Positions 1-10,840 of a stretch of DNA of 64,000 nt are shown piece after piece. The stretch's first letter is position 1. Each line of letters opens with the position of its first letter. The notes under the pieces were generated by a model that did not search any database, had not been told where the DNA came from, and was given only the letters and a program-made list of their open reading frames with translations. Made by a program: the position numbers and the translations under genes. The DNA is from Klebsormidium nitens (Eukaryota; Streptophyta; Klebsormidiophyceae; Klebsormidiales; Klebsormidiaceae): positions 1-64,000 of the forward strand of contig DF237253.1 of the NCBI GenBank assembly GCA_000708835.1, given 5' to 3'.

Positions 1-2
1 GT

Positions 3-1696
3 AGGATCTGTCCTTACGGAGAGGAACATACGAGCAACAGTTTCAGCATCATCTGCAACGGGATCTGCATGGAATACCGCTGCCTGTCAACAGGATGCAA
101 AGAGAGACCAAGAGTTCTTCTCGGGCTGCACCATTGGCCTTCGCTTTTGATTTCCAAAGCACGTTTTGATCTGCGCCCTATCGAGGAAGCGGAGAGAATC
201 ATATCAAGCAGCAAAAGCAATGTCGACAAAGTGCAATATCAAAGCATGTGCCAACAACTCACACAGACTGCTATCGACACGATGAACCACTACTTCTGCG
301 TTCTAGACGGCAGCTCAAAAGTGCTCTTTATCGAGACCCTTTTCGTTGAAAGAGGCACTGCATGGGTACCAAATGACAGCATCCTTCGAACAAGAGCTGA
401 GTTCCTCGAACGGTCCGAATCATTCAATCTGGACAGCCTGAAGATTGGCAATCTTGGAAATCTGTGGTGCAAGTCATCAGCGAGAAGGACGCTCAACAAG
501 GTAGTCTTCGAAGCAAACTCTCGTCTGGTTTCGCCTAACAATTACAATCTGTTCTACGGCTTTCCCTTCGCTTACGAAGCGGATCAGCCTGTTGACATGA
601 AACAAATCGATCTTCTCTTGAAGCATATCAACGAGGTATTGGCAGACAATGATCCTGCTGTAGCGGAAGTTACCTTCTAAACTGGTTAGCTCACCTTGTT
701 CAGAGACCGTATAAGAAAATTGGTACTGCACTTGTGTTCAGGTCTGACCAGGGCGCAGGCAAATCGATCGTGACAGATTTTGTGGGGAAATATGTCATCG
801 GATCTCGATACTATCTGTACTGTAACGATATGGAGAAGGTGATAGGCAAATTCAACGGAATAGCTGCAAATCTCCTTTTGGTTTGCTTCGATGAAGTAAG
901 CAGTTGGGGTGGGGCCTACAAAAGTAATAACAGGTTGAAAAGCCTCATCACTCAAGATACAACAATCCTAGAGAAGAAGGGGATCGATCCCCTTAAGGTA
1001 CCCGATCTTGCTACCTACTGGTTTAACACTAACGAAGACTGGCCGATCGAAAAAGAGGCAACCGACCGGCGCTACGCATGCTTTGAGGCCTCCGACTCTA
1101 GATTCGGAGATCAACCCTACTTTGATTGGCTTTGTGAAAGCCTCACTAGCACTACAGCTGAACACTTCTACCGGTACTTGATGTCAAGAGAAGGCATCGA
1201 CACTTGGAACCCCAAGCAGATCCCAAAAAGCAAGTGGAGCTCTGCTCTCAGGGAGCACTCGATTCCATTCTGGGCAAAGATGATATGCGGGTTGCTGGAC
1301 AACGGCAACTTTTCATCAGATTCGAAGACGAAGGTGCTAAGCGCCACCATCTTCCGAACTTATAGGTCCTTCGTAGACAATCAAGGTGCAAAAGAAGATC
1401 CGCCGCAACAGAAAGACGTTTTGATTGGTCGGATCAAACGAACACTTGGACTGGATGGTTACAAAGATGTCAGTGGTCGCGGCTTGATCTTTCCAACGAG
1501 AAGTGAGCTGGAGAAACGGCTGCAAGAAATTCGTTTGAGAGTCGACGAAGTGCATTGGGACGGATCATGGGCTACTGAGCCAACTTTACTAGTCTCATCG
1601 ACTCGATATCTGACAACTTCGACTCTGTACTTATCACTTTCGCTCGTAAGTAATCATCGCTGTCCCCCAGTCGTGCAACAGAGTCCTTTCAGCTAA
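3..1696 (+). CDS. Primase-helicase, DUF5906/SF3-like, 5'-partial, one frameshift
   Basis: The reading frame is open from base 3, so the gene begins before the window. The first residues show a primase zinc motif (CPYGEEH...NSF...YRC..TGC), as in D5-type and AEP primases. A helicase part follows: Walker A SDQGAGKS, Walker B LLLVCFDE, and a TNEDWP sensor-like segment followed by RRYA. The motif YNLFYGFPF is typical of the phage/virus DUF5906 helicase family. The product would unwind and prime DNA during replication of a mobile element. The frame breaks at about 675-678: the upstream frame ends in TAA, while the neighbouring frame continues directly as LNWLAHLVQRP, so one base appears to be missing. 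The last 63 bases overlap the end of the convergent recombinase gene. I see no introns, in contrast to the second primase gene at 5085-9721. Confidence 0.7.
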
Positions 1697-2710
1697 CTGC
1701 TTCCTCTCAACAATCGAACGATCGTTTTTGAAGTGTTCGCTAATGTAAAGGTGCCTCAAATGATTTTGGTTCAATCGCTTTCCGTTTGGAAATGTAGTTG
1801 AGGAGATGAATTTGGTCAAGTGGTTGTCGGACATAGCTTGTTTCGTATCTCCAAGCCGCGATAACAAAGAACCCCTGGGAACCAACTCAATCGATCGTCT
1901 GATGTAGTTGTTGAGACGTTGTGAAAGCTCAAACTCTTTTTTACCGTGCTTTTTTGATGTCTTATAAGTTTTAAGCACAAGTGAAAAATCACCACTTGTG
2001 CTTTCTCGGAGACAATTGCCTGTGTCCTTGTACGTCTTTTCGGCTTCACCGCAGAAGAAGGTTCCGTCTGCTCTACGAAGAGGAAGTCCGCTGAGATCTC
2101 TTCGCTTTGGTGGTTCATGGATGTTCATCGCAAGCAACAAGTGCTGGAAGACGCACTTAACCTCGTCTCTGCTGAGACTTGGACCGTTGTCTTTCGAGTT
2201 TGGCATTATATGCCTCCGAATGTGTCTGTTCAGCTTTTCCGCTCTGCTTTTGAGCTCGGTCATGCTTATCCAGTTGGCAACCTCCTTCTCGGTAGCCTTT
2301 TGCTCATCGGCCTTCTTCATCTGGACCACTTTCTTGACGGAGAAGCTCTCGAAGTATTTCTCATAGGTGCCTTCCCATCCCTTTTTGTGAGCAATGACCA
2401 TTAACGGGGTTACCTTATTTTTGAAAGTTCCGGGGTTGGGGTATTTTTGGTCGAGCTTTTCGATGATAATAGATGCATCCTTCATCCAATCTAACGTGGA
2501 AGGCAAAACGTTTTCGCCTGTGACTAAATGATAAATCACTCGCACACTGTTTAGGTACTGCAAAATCGTGATTTCAGCCCTCTTTCCGTCTTGAAACAGG
2601 TTGCGCAAAGCAGCCTCACCTGATGCAATTGTCCGCAGACTTTCGTTAGCCCCTCCTTTGTCAGATGTGGATTCTGTACTCGATTGAACGGATGCTTCCA
2701 AATCCATCAA
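1634..2710 (-). CDS. Tyrosine recombinase/integrase
   Basis: A 358-residue protein whose C-terminal half has the tyrosine recombinase signature. An arginine-rich box I is at PPKRRDLSGLP, a lysine-rich beta-hairpin region at VLKTYKTSKKHGKK, box II at NHLRHLYIS (Arg319), a later His346 in LLHDW, and the nucleophile is Tyr355 in ITYERK at the extreme C-terminus. Enzymes of this family cut and rejoin DNA through a covalent phosphotyrosine and integrate or excise mobile elements. The frame is intact, about the usual length, and has no intron. It is transcribed towards the primase-helicase and overlaps its last 63 bases. With that neighbour it suggests a polinton-like virus or a recombinase-bearing helicase transposon. 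The exact clade cannot be assigned by eye. Confidence 0.75.
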   Translation of the reverse strand: MMDLEASVQSSTESTSDKGGANESLRTIASGEAALRNLFQDGKRAEITILQYLNSVRVIYHLVTGENVLPSTLDWMKDASIIIEKLDQKYPNPGTFKNKVTPLMVIAHKKGWEGTYEKYFESFSVKKVVQMKKADEQKATEKEVANWISMTELKSRAEKLNRHIRRHIMPNSKDNGPSLSRDEVKCVFQHLLLAMNIHEPPKRRDLSGLPLRRADGTFFCGEAEKTYKDTGNCLRESTSGDFSLVLKTYKTSKKHGKKEFELSQRLNNYIRRSIELVPRGSLLSRLGDTKQAMSDNHLTKFISSTTFPNGKRLNQNHLRHLYISEHFKNDRSIVERKQLAERTLLHDWGTAMITYERK

Positions 2711-3349
2711 TTGGCAACCCTATATCATACATCATCTATAATAATTCTGGAATCGAAACGGGCACCTCTTTAAGATGCGTCCCCTAGGAAATTCTGCTTC
2801 AGAACCCTCGGCTGGCCGGGATCAATGGCCCAGAATTCCAACCTTGGCTGCTGAAGTTTGGGCAGGACGATGGCTGCTTGGTCAACAAAGTTACCACTTT
2901 GTTTGGATTCTAGAATCCAAAAGCCTCAGGTAGGAACGCAGTTTGCTAAGATGCACCACCGTTTCAATTCTAGAATCAGATACGTGATATTTGATCTTCA
3001 GCTGTAATCCCAGAATTGAGAATATGAAGTGACAAAATATTTCAACACGCGGTCAATTCTAGCAAAAGCTCCCAACTTTTTGTGCATTTGGGGTCCCACA
3101 ATTGACTGTTAATTTCGCGAAATCGGGACTCCCCCTTCTAGAATAGTGACTGGGATCGTTCATCTTTTCAGAGTGCTTCATGCAGCGGACACTTCGATGA
3201 GAGAGGGGCGATCTCTTATAATCGGCTGTCAACAATTTTGCCAGGTCCACGAGACGACCAAAATGCTTCAGGGGGGCAACCTCGGAGGTTGGGCAGCATG
3301 ATGCACTTTGCAGGGTTTTTATCTGATCTTACTTTCATACAGCTGGTCC
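2711..3349. promoter_or_regulatory. Divergent intergenic region with repeated TTCTAGAA palindromes
   Basis: This gap separates the minus-strand recombinase from the plus-strand small genes. It holds a series of TTCnnGAA palindromes: ATTCTGGAAT at 2744-2753, a perfect 20-base palindrome at 2902-2921 centred on TTCTAGAA, ATTCTAGAAT at 2967-2976 and TTCTAGAA at 3136-3143, plus weaker half sites near 2810 and 3055. TTCnnGAA is the core of heat-shock elements. That they regulate both flanking genes is my inference. I see no coding sequence here. Confidence 0.4.
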
Positions 3350-3931
3350 ATGGATATTGCATGCTTGAAACGAAGCTTTAAGGTGCTGCTTGCACTCGAC
3401 CATAATCAATCAGATGCTTCGAGCCTCCTTGAAGACACTCGTCTAGAAATTGACGCTGAACGAGGACGCGTTTCGCAAGCAGGCACACGCGCTGGCAGCC
3501 ACCTTTTCAGAGCACTCAAATGTAACGGTGCAGCTAAAGCACCATGCACTGTCTATGTACTGCTGAGGGAAACGACTAGAGGTTCAGCGAACAAGGAATT
3601 CGGATATCAAGTGAAGATCTCCCCGGTGAAGGAGTCCGACAGACCGCTCGGGCTTCCTTTCCAAGGTACTTTCTCATCCTCAGCAACCAAGATACCGGTC
3701 GAAGAGCTTGTTGAGATGCATGCGGAAGCATCGAAGGCGAAAAAGAAGCAAGAGAACACCAAGAAAAGCAAAGCCTCGACTCTGAGTAAGGTTGCAAAGA
3801 AGAATCCCAAGCAGAAGTCAAAGGCAAAACAATCAACCTCTACAGGCACTTCAAAGGCCACTAGAAAGGCTCGGGGAAGCAAGGCAATAACGTTCAAATG
3901 CGTTGCGGTCGACAGCGACTCTGAAGATTGA
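3350..3931 (+). CDS. Small protein with basic, histone-H1-like tail
   Basis: The first ATG of the frame is at 3350 and gives about 193 residues. The N-terminal two thirds look globular but match no family I recognise. From about residue 125 the protein becomes a Lys/Ala/Ser-rich tail (AKKKQENTKKSKAS, KKNPKQKSKAKQ), ending in an acidic SDSED. Such tails bind nucleic acid; a role in packaging or coating DNA of the element is only an inference. The next gene starts 15 bases after this stop, a spacing typical of compact viral or transposon genomes and unlike the host genes in the window. Confidence 0.5.
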   Translation: MDIACLKRSFKVLLALDHNQSDASSLLEDTRLEIDAERGRVSQAGTRAGSHLFRALKCNGAAKAPCTVYVLLRETTRGSANKEFGYQVKISPVKESDRPLGLPFQGTFSSSATKIPVEELVEMHAEASKAKKKQENTKKSKASTLSKVAKKNPKQKSKAKQSTSTGTSKATRKARGSKAITFKCVAVDSDSED

Positions 3932-3946
3932 GAGACGAGGCCTAAC

Positions 3947-4330
3947 ATGCTAGATTTTCTTTCCTCTCTGATACAAAAAAGAATGGAGAGAGGTTATACG
4001 TACTACGTGCCAAAGCAGCCACGAGGGTTATATAGCTTGCTTCCGTTCATTGACGAGATCGAAGCTCTCGGACCCTTCCGCTACGAAGGCAAAGTAGATA
4101 AAGGCCTCAGAAGTCCACTGGACATGGGTTTACTACGGCAAGGCGTTCTGCTTTTGCTTCACCAACTTTGTAACGAAGACCTCGTCGTGTCAGAGGATGA
4201 CGTCAAGGCCATAATCGAAGCGGGTGTTACGTACGGGGAATGTGCAGGGTATTCCGAGAAGGAGGGAGAGCTTCTATTGTCAATCGCAAAGGGGATACTC
4301 AAGGCCTGCAAGGCTGCCGAAGACAGCTAG
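3947..4330 (+). CDS. Small uncharacterised protein of the mobile block
   Basis: A 127-residue intronless frame starting at ATG 3947, 15 bases after the preceding stop. It is predicted largely helical and slightly acidic, with a leucine-rich stretch LLRQGVLLLLHQLC near the middle. I recognise no domain. Tight spacing and shared orientation with the basic protein upstream suggest the two belong to one transcription unit of the mobile block. A short A-run (4351-4362) follows the stop. Confidence 0.45.
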   Translation: MLDFLSSLIQKRMERGYTYYVPKQPRGLYSLLPFIDEIEALGPFRYEGKVDKGLRSPLDMGLLRQGVLLLLHQLCNEDLVVSEDDVKAIIEAGVTYGECAGYSEKEGELLLSIAKGILKACKAAEDS

Positions 4331-4391
4331 CTTTGCGTTGGTTTGTTGGAAAAAAAAAAAACAATGAACAATATTACAGAACTTTAACGAG

Positions 4392-4848
4392 ATGGAGACC
4401 GGCGGCATAGAGTCTAACCATCACGCGTCTTGTGCCTTGTACTCTTTGCGGAAAGAAGCACCGTATCATTCAAAACGCGCTCTTTCCAAACGACTCGGAA
4501 ATTACTCTATCGTCAGAGGGCGTGCCTTGGTGCAAATTGCTCCAATTGAAGAGGCAAAATCGCTATAGACGTGACAAACAGTGTGTGCTCAAGAACAAGA
4601 AGGTCTGGTATCAGAAACATAAGCAAGCTATCTTGCTACAATCGGCTGCCGAGCGTCTAAGAAATGGAAGGACTCGGAGACCTCATCCAAAGACCATCTC
4701 GAAGTTAAAGGAAGCAGGCGTCGAGTTTGATTCTAACAATAGGATTCTTTGCGTAAAGACCGCCACCTCAAATCCAACGGCAGCCATTGACAAGTTCAAA
4801 GCTTCGAACCTCAGCGAAGCTCAAGCTTCTACAACTGAAATGGAATAA
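4392..4848 (+). CDS. Small basic protein with CxxC motif, start uncertain
   Basis: From about 4432 a frame reads PCTLCGKKHRI and continues for about 138 residues to TAA at 4846-4848. It is rich in Lys and Arg and carries a CxxC-x3-H pattern near the start that could be half of a zinc ribbon. No ATG is available in this frame before an upstream stop. ATG 4392 opens a different frame that runs into the same place, so either a one-base frameshift near 4430 or a non-ATG start is needed. Family unknown. It closes the compact block of small plus-strand genes. Confidence 0.35.
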
Positions 4849-5084
4849 GCTCGTTAATGATCATTTTGCCGGAAGAAGTTGCCAAGAGCTCGGACAGTAA
4901 GGACACTGCCATCTCGGTTGTCTATCAATGCAAACCTTTGCATAGGATTTGAGCTCATAGACAGTATGGACAGCAAGGACATATCGTTTCAGACCGTGGG
5001 ACACATAATTCTTATTGTCGGCATGCACGTTTGCTTATTCATAACAAAGTCAAGCGTAGAGGACTCTTGTCCATCAATGCACAC

Positions 5085-8000
5085 CTAACTTGGTTCGTAA
5101 CTGCTTTCAATGCCTACAAACACTTGTGGCCTTTTATCTAAGTGGTCATGGGATTCGAGTTTTTTCTTTGCAAAGCCCTTCTTGTTCATCCTAGCAGCCA
5201 AGCTTTCGACGCTGATTGTAAGCTCTCCTGACGCTGCTCTATAATCTTTGAGAAACGCCGCTGCGTTCCCCCGAAGCTGTGGATTGATTCTACACTGCTC
5301 GTCGATGAACTGCTGCAGCTTGTCGTTCTGTGCAAGATACGTATCCAAGTTTGCCTGGACAGAGGGCGGGACAGCTCCGATCGACTCCCCTTGCGCATAG
5401 AACTTCACCGCCCCTCTCACCAACCACGAGAGAAACTGCTCGAGCGTCTCGTTTTCCTGCATTCTCGCCTTCAAGCCTTCGTCCACAGGCCGGTGCCGAG
5501 GGTTGGTCGGCTCAAATCTGGTCCGGCTCACGTAGAGGTTGAGGAAGTCGAAGATAAGCAACCGACGGAGCATAGCCGGTTCGGTGACGTCCCGGAGTTT
5601 CGGGGGGTGGTTGGTCAGCAAGATTGGGAGGTTCATGAGCGGAAAAGTCTCCGTCTGGCCGTATGGTGCGCGCGCAGAGACATTCCCTCCCCCCGTGGTT
5701 CCTTTAACCGAGCCCGTATCGACCTCTGCCTCCTCATTGTTCTCATCAAGGATGCTGAAGCGAAGCCCTTTCAAGGCATGCATGTGGGGAGTGGGAGCGC
5801 CTTTGGACGCCGGTCTCTGCCCCGCCGTTCTCACCACCACGTCCGTGGACATGACCCCGCAGTAGGGTCCTAAAGCTTTCTCCAACATCTCCTTGGTCAC
5901 GCCCTTCCCATTCCCTGCACAAAAAGCAAAAAAGATCAAGGTATCAGATTCCGATTCAAAAGCAACCAAACTAGAAATTAGAACCAATCGGTGTTCTTGT
6001 ACCGGGGCCCAGGCTCATGATTTTCTAAGAGATTAGGGCCGTGTTCAAGTTGTCCGACTGACTAGAATTGTGACCTTGAAAGCTCTCAAAAAGTTCTTCT
6101 TGTCCTTTACCAGATGCGGACTTACCGCCCAATCCGATCCAGAAGACCATGATCTCGCAAGCCTTAGACCCCGTCATGCCGTAGCCGAGCACAATCTGGA
6201 GGGTCCGGATGACCTCCTCCTCTCCGTTGAACACATCGTTGAAAAAGTCTTCGATCCGAGGGGAGGGAAGCTCGAGCCCCTGCACCAGAATTACAAGCGT
6301 AGCATCATGAGCTCGACGATGTGATGAAAGCTACACCGCAACTTAAAAGCGAACAATGAACAGCCCAATACTTTAGATTCAGAGTTGCGAGCAAATCTCA
6401 CTGTGTTCAATGGAAGGCTGCCTAAGAAACAACCTTTGACACGGAAAGCAACAAAGTGAGCAGTGAAAACTTACGCTATAAATCGTCTCTGCAAGCTTCG
6501 TGCACATGTATTGTGGGCGGTGGATGTCGAGCTGGCCAGTGCGCAAGTCGATCACTCCGTTGCTCACGTTGAGGATGTCAGGATTGCGGTCGAGCTCGTT
6601 AAGAAACGTGCTCGAGAACAACTCTCCCTTCACAACCTTCAACGTGTCCTCCGCGGTACGCCTGTTATTGTAGTCACGAAGCAGCTTGAGCTTCGCCTCG
6701 ACTATTTCTAGCTTGGCCTTGTCATCTTTGGGGATTTTCCTCTCTTCCTCTCGCAGCTCGCGCCTGACACGGTCGATGATCGTGCTCAGCTGGTGCATGA
6801 GGATGTACAGCACTTGAACGTCATGAGCCCGCTCGTACACCTTCCCGGTCCACATGTAGAAGCCCGCCGGAGTGTACACAGTCCTGAAAAAGAGGGCGTG
6901 AACGATAGCTTCAATTCAGTGGTGTTTTTACAGATTTTGAACGGTCATGTCCGAGATGTCCGACCTGAATCACGACTTTCTCAAAAGCTCCGGCCAACCA
7001 GCCCATGTCCGACATGTCCGACCTGAATCAGGACTTTCTCAAAAGCTTCCAAACGGTCGTGTCCGAGATGTCCGGCCCAAATCAAGACTTTTTCGAAAGC
7101 TCCCAAACGGCTGTGTCCAATCCAGACTATGCCGTGAATCTGTGCTTACCTCTTGCAGGCCGAATACATTTGCGAAAAGATCCGGCTCCCACCCCTGTCC
7201 CCCTGCAGCGCCCAATAGTCCACGAACTCCTTCGTGACACACCCGAGCACGGCTTCATCTCCATCAGCATCCACTGGTCGCACAGAGCCACGTGCTTCTT
7301 CCCCGACACCGTTCAAGTCGCCGATCTGCCTCCGTGGCATGATGGACTGGCACTCGGACGAATTGCAGTGGTAATAGAGACTGCTGCCCTTCACCAGGAT
7401 TGAAAAGTTGTTGGAACCCAGGTGGTGATGACCGTAGGGGCATGTCCGCTCTCCTTGAACCCGGAAGACGTACAGGTTGCCCTTTCGCTTGTCGAAGCGC
7501 GAAACACTGTCGCCGCATTCTGAAAGACAGCTTTTGATGCGCTGCAGCACGGCGATGTCGGGCTCTTCGCCAAAAACCCCCACGACGGGGGCAGGCAGAT
7601 CGAGGGAGGCCCGCCTTTGGCTTGTTGCTGCGGCGGTCCTGCACGAGTACCGATGTATCGATGGTCAAACAAGCACGTAATCAAGTACGGCAAAAGCACT
7701 TGGCCATCCAGGACCCTGAAAAAAGTCTCAGTTTCGATCGGACATCTTGAACATGACTAGAAAGCCTCGATCTTGGGACATAACTGCTTCTAGTGCGGTC
7801 GAAGCTATCAAAAATGCGATCTCAAATTTTCATGGCACAGCTTCAGTTGCGCTTCATCCCCTGCAAAAAGACGCGAACGTTGCGTCCTGACTGCAAGCAT
7901 GGATCAACCGGCCTGATCTGAAGTTGGACCAGACAGAGCACTTAATCACACCGGTGCTGCTCGAACTTCGGGCTGTGGATGATCAGGATCAGCCTAGGCT

Positions 8001-9721
8001 GCTTGGCATCAAATGCCCCAGACGTACCCGGTTCTTGAACGGCCCCCATTGGCGGTGCCCCCCGCGCCCGGTTGGTCCTCATTCAGGATGGCAATCAGCC
8101 AATCCGGACTTGCCATGAGATTAGAGCGGTCGGGGAGGATCTCGTGATCCCACTCGTAGCGCCGGAGCTCGCCGTCAAGGCCCCGGTAGCTGCTGGGTGC
8201 CGTGTACAGCATCCCCCCTCTGCCGCGAATGTCGATGCCCACCTTTTCTCCTTTGTACCGAATCCGGGTCCGGTTGCTGCCGTTCCGCAGACGGGCCTCC
8301 TCGGACTTGGACAGGGAGAAGAGGACGTGCATGCCCTTGTTCCCCGTCGTCAGGCGGGGCGTGTCCTCCGGGAAGTTGTCGTGCTCCTCGAGCATCTGCT
8401 GTAGCGCCTCAAAGCCCCCATCTTTCACGTCGACGTCTACTGCGAATAGGTCGGATTCCTCCGTGATGATGGCGATGGAGTTCCGCCCGGGCATCGCAAA
8501 CTCCTCGCTCAGGCAATTGTCGTGGTTGGCCTGGCTCCAGAACCCCAAACCCTTTGCGAACCTCCTGACTTCGCCAGTTTTATTGCGCCCCTCCTCAAGG
8601 TCGAAGGTGATGGTCACGACTCCCAACGAGTGAAATTGATGTGCGGCGGCGAGGATGGGGTCCAACCAGGGCGCGGTATCCTGCGAGGGAAAAAAGGCCC
8701 ACGAGACGATATCAGCATGTTGCAGAAGGAGAATGTTAGGACACTTGCTGATCTTGTGGAAAGCTTGCGGCTGACAGCGCCCGTTTAAGTGGGGCCCTTT
8801 CGTTAGACCATCCCGAGTAGCATCATAAAACTCTCTTGTCCAAGCTGTCCAACCTTTTTTGATATTTTCTTGGGACACGGATTGGCTGCGGTGCTGACGT
8901 CATCAGATTGGCTCTCAAAAGCCCGCGCAAAAGCTTGGACATCTCGGACATGATGGCCGTTCAGGACCTTTGAAAAGGTCTGGATTCGGGTCGGACATCT
9001 CGGACATGGCCTGGTTCTGAGTTTGAAACGATCTGCTCAATCTACCCACTAGCAGTCAAAGAGTGCAAGTCTGCTTACAAAGGTTTCTTCCACTTACGGA
9101 AGGGTTTGAAGTTGAAGGAGGAGAATCCGTCTGAGCTCCATCATTCGATTGCGCGTGCGGGGCCATGTGAGGCTGCATACAAGAAGGAATCGGCCTTCAA
9201 TTACAGGCTCGCATAAAGCGCCCCTCTAAAACTTGTGTTCATTCCAACTGAGACTCAGAGCATCAAGAGGTGAACCTTCTGTTCTGCTGTCGTTGGGAGC
9301 CTTTGAGAAAATCTTGATTTTGGTCGGACATCTCGGACATGGCCGTTTGGAGCCTTTGAGAAAGTCTTGATTTTGGTCGGACATCTCGGATACAAGACAG
9401 TCTTGAAAACTGTGTACAGCTCAAACGGCTCACCGCATCTGAAAGGAGAGGTAGCGCGGGCACCAGCGCTTCCGAGGACGAGATTGCTGGACTTGAGTTG
9501 TCTTTCAGACCTTCAGAAAGGAAGTCGACTTTCAGGCGCTTGGCGTGGCGTCGAAAGGGGCCGGGTGATAGCGACATTTCGCCGACCTCTTGGCTAAGAT
9601 GCATCATGCTGTCAGCCTCGTCTTGGGGGAAGTGACGCGGCGAGTCTTCCTGGTCGCTGCCGACTGAGGATCTTTCGTCGCCCTCTCGTTCACTGGATCT
9701 GGGTGCCGGTCCAGACAACAT
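5085..9721 (-). CDS. PrimPol + D5-type primase-helicase, seven exons, one frameshift
   Basis: Exons (minus strand, in transcript order): 9721-9434, 9172-9098, 8893-8028, 7715-7150, 6883-6475, 6279-6126, 5914-5085. All six introns are GT-AG (195-312 bases) and their phases agree; the product is about 1062 residues. Residues 1-121 are disordered, with a possible nuclear signal (RRHAKRLKV). An AEP primase-polymerase domain follows with DVDVK (about 274-278), TGNKGMH (His about 310) and GIDIRGRGG. Then come a zinc motif (CPYGHHH...YYHC..SEC) and an SF3 helicase: Walker A GGNGKG, formed across the exon 6/7 junction, Walker B ILDE, sensor LLTN. This is the architecture of giant-virus and polinton-like-virus replication proteins. 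One G is missing in the run at 7572-7581, shifting the frame. The exon model is my inference from splice sites, phases and the continuous domain order. Confidence 0.65.
6940..7125. repeat. Minisatellite in PrimPol-D5 intron (CATGTCCGAGATGTCC family)
   Basis: Three imperfect tandem units of about 60 bases, each with GTCCGAGATGTCCGACCTG followed by AATCAGGACTTTCTCAAAAGC-like sequence. Inverted copies of the same unit lie in the intron at 7716-8027 (near 7725-7760), in the intron at 8894-9097 (near 8925-9015) and in the intron at 9173-9433 (near 9295-9400). Several introns of one gene are therefore seeded with the same unit. Confidence 0.75.
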
Positions 9722-10840
9722 CTGATCACAAACGTGAAGGATAGCAGCTTTCAGAAGGTGCAATTATGTTTCCACAACAAGCAGCTTGGGGGTTCTCACG
9801 AGAAGTCAAAGTCTGCACCCTCCATTGAGCGCAGCGCTCACAGCGTTTCTAGCTGTCCTTAACAAGAAATCCTTGATAACGAGCCAGTTTGCTCAAGGAT
9901 CTGCCGCGCATCTGCTGAGCATAAGGAATAGATGCCTGTCCACTGGTCCTGGTCTGGTTGGAGCTGAGTCTAAGTATTCTCCCAACGATCAGCCATCTGG
10001 ATCTGCACCCTCCAAGAAGCGCCCCGCTCACCTTGTATGAGCTTTCTGGCCCTCTGAGCAACTTCTGCGTTCTAAAACCCTTGACGGAGAACAGGCCACG
10101 AACAGGCGATCAACTGAAGCATCTGCCGGCGCTGCGCAGGCTGGAGAGATATGCGCTGTGCCAGCAGCTTGATGGAGAGGCAGTCAGCTCAAGATGATCT
10201 GCCGGTGCTGCGCAGCTTTGGAGAGGTGCGCTGTGCCCTGCTGGCACGGCACTTCAATCAGCAGCTGTCCGAAATGAGACCATGGTGTAGAGCAGCTGGT
10301 GTTGGCAGAGGAAAAAGAGGGAAGAGGATGCTTGCAAGAAGGTTGAGGAGAAGCTAAGAAAGAAAGCGTTGGGGAACTGTTTGTATATATGGAGGGGGGC
10401 AAGTCCCCTTTTTATAGATTGCCTGAGCATATTGCCTGGCATATTGCATATTGCATATTGCATATTGCCTGGCCGAAAATTTGCGATTCGAGGCGGACAA
10501 GCTGGACATCAACAGTATCAGGCTCAGCTCAGACAGCAGCTGAGACTGTGGTGGTTGTTGCAGTTACACGATTCCGACAGTGCCGTTTCCGGAGCCGAGC
10601 TCTCTCTCTAAAGAGAAACCTGACTCAGACGTTTGAGCGAGCTCCAGCTGGCAGCTTAGGCGGTTGAGCGAATCCAAATTGCCGGTGATCCGCTCTCTCT
10701 GAATGGAAAAATCTGACTCAAACACTTGAGCGAGCTCCACCTGGAAGCTCGCTGAGGCGGTTGAGCGATTCCGAAGTGCCTCAGCTCAGCCGGTTGACCG
10801 TTTCCGAAGTGCCTCAGCTCAGGCGGTTGAGCGATTCCGA
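9722..10840. repeat. Non-coding, repeat-rich region
   Basis: No convincing gene. I see an imperfect duplication of about 75 bases (units starting near 10121 and 10196), four units of the heptamer CATATTG at about 10437-10468, and from about 10640 a minisatellite whose unit contains GGTTGAGCGATTCCGAAGTG and CTCAGCTCAGG. The unit also recurs at 11170-11225. The short frames here are repeat translations. Confidence 0.55.

Noticed and set aside
6947-7403. Plus-strand open frames in the PrimPol-D5 intron
   Set aside because: They translate the minisatellite unit repeatedly and lie opposite a well-supported exon.
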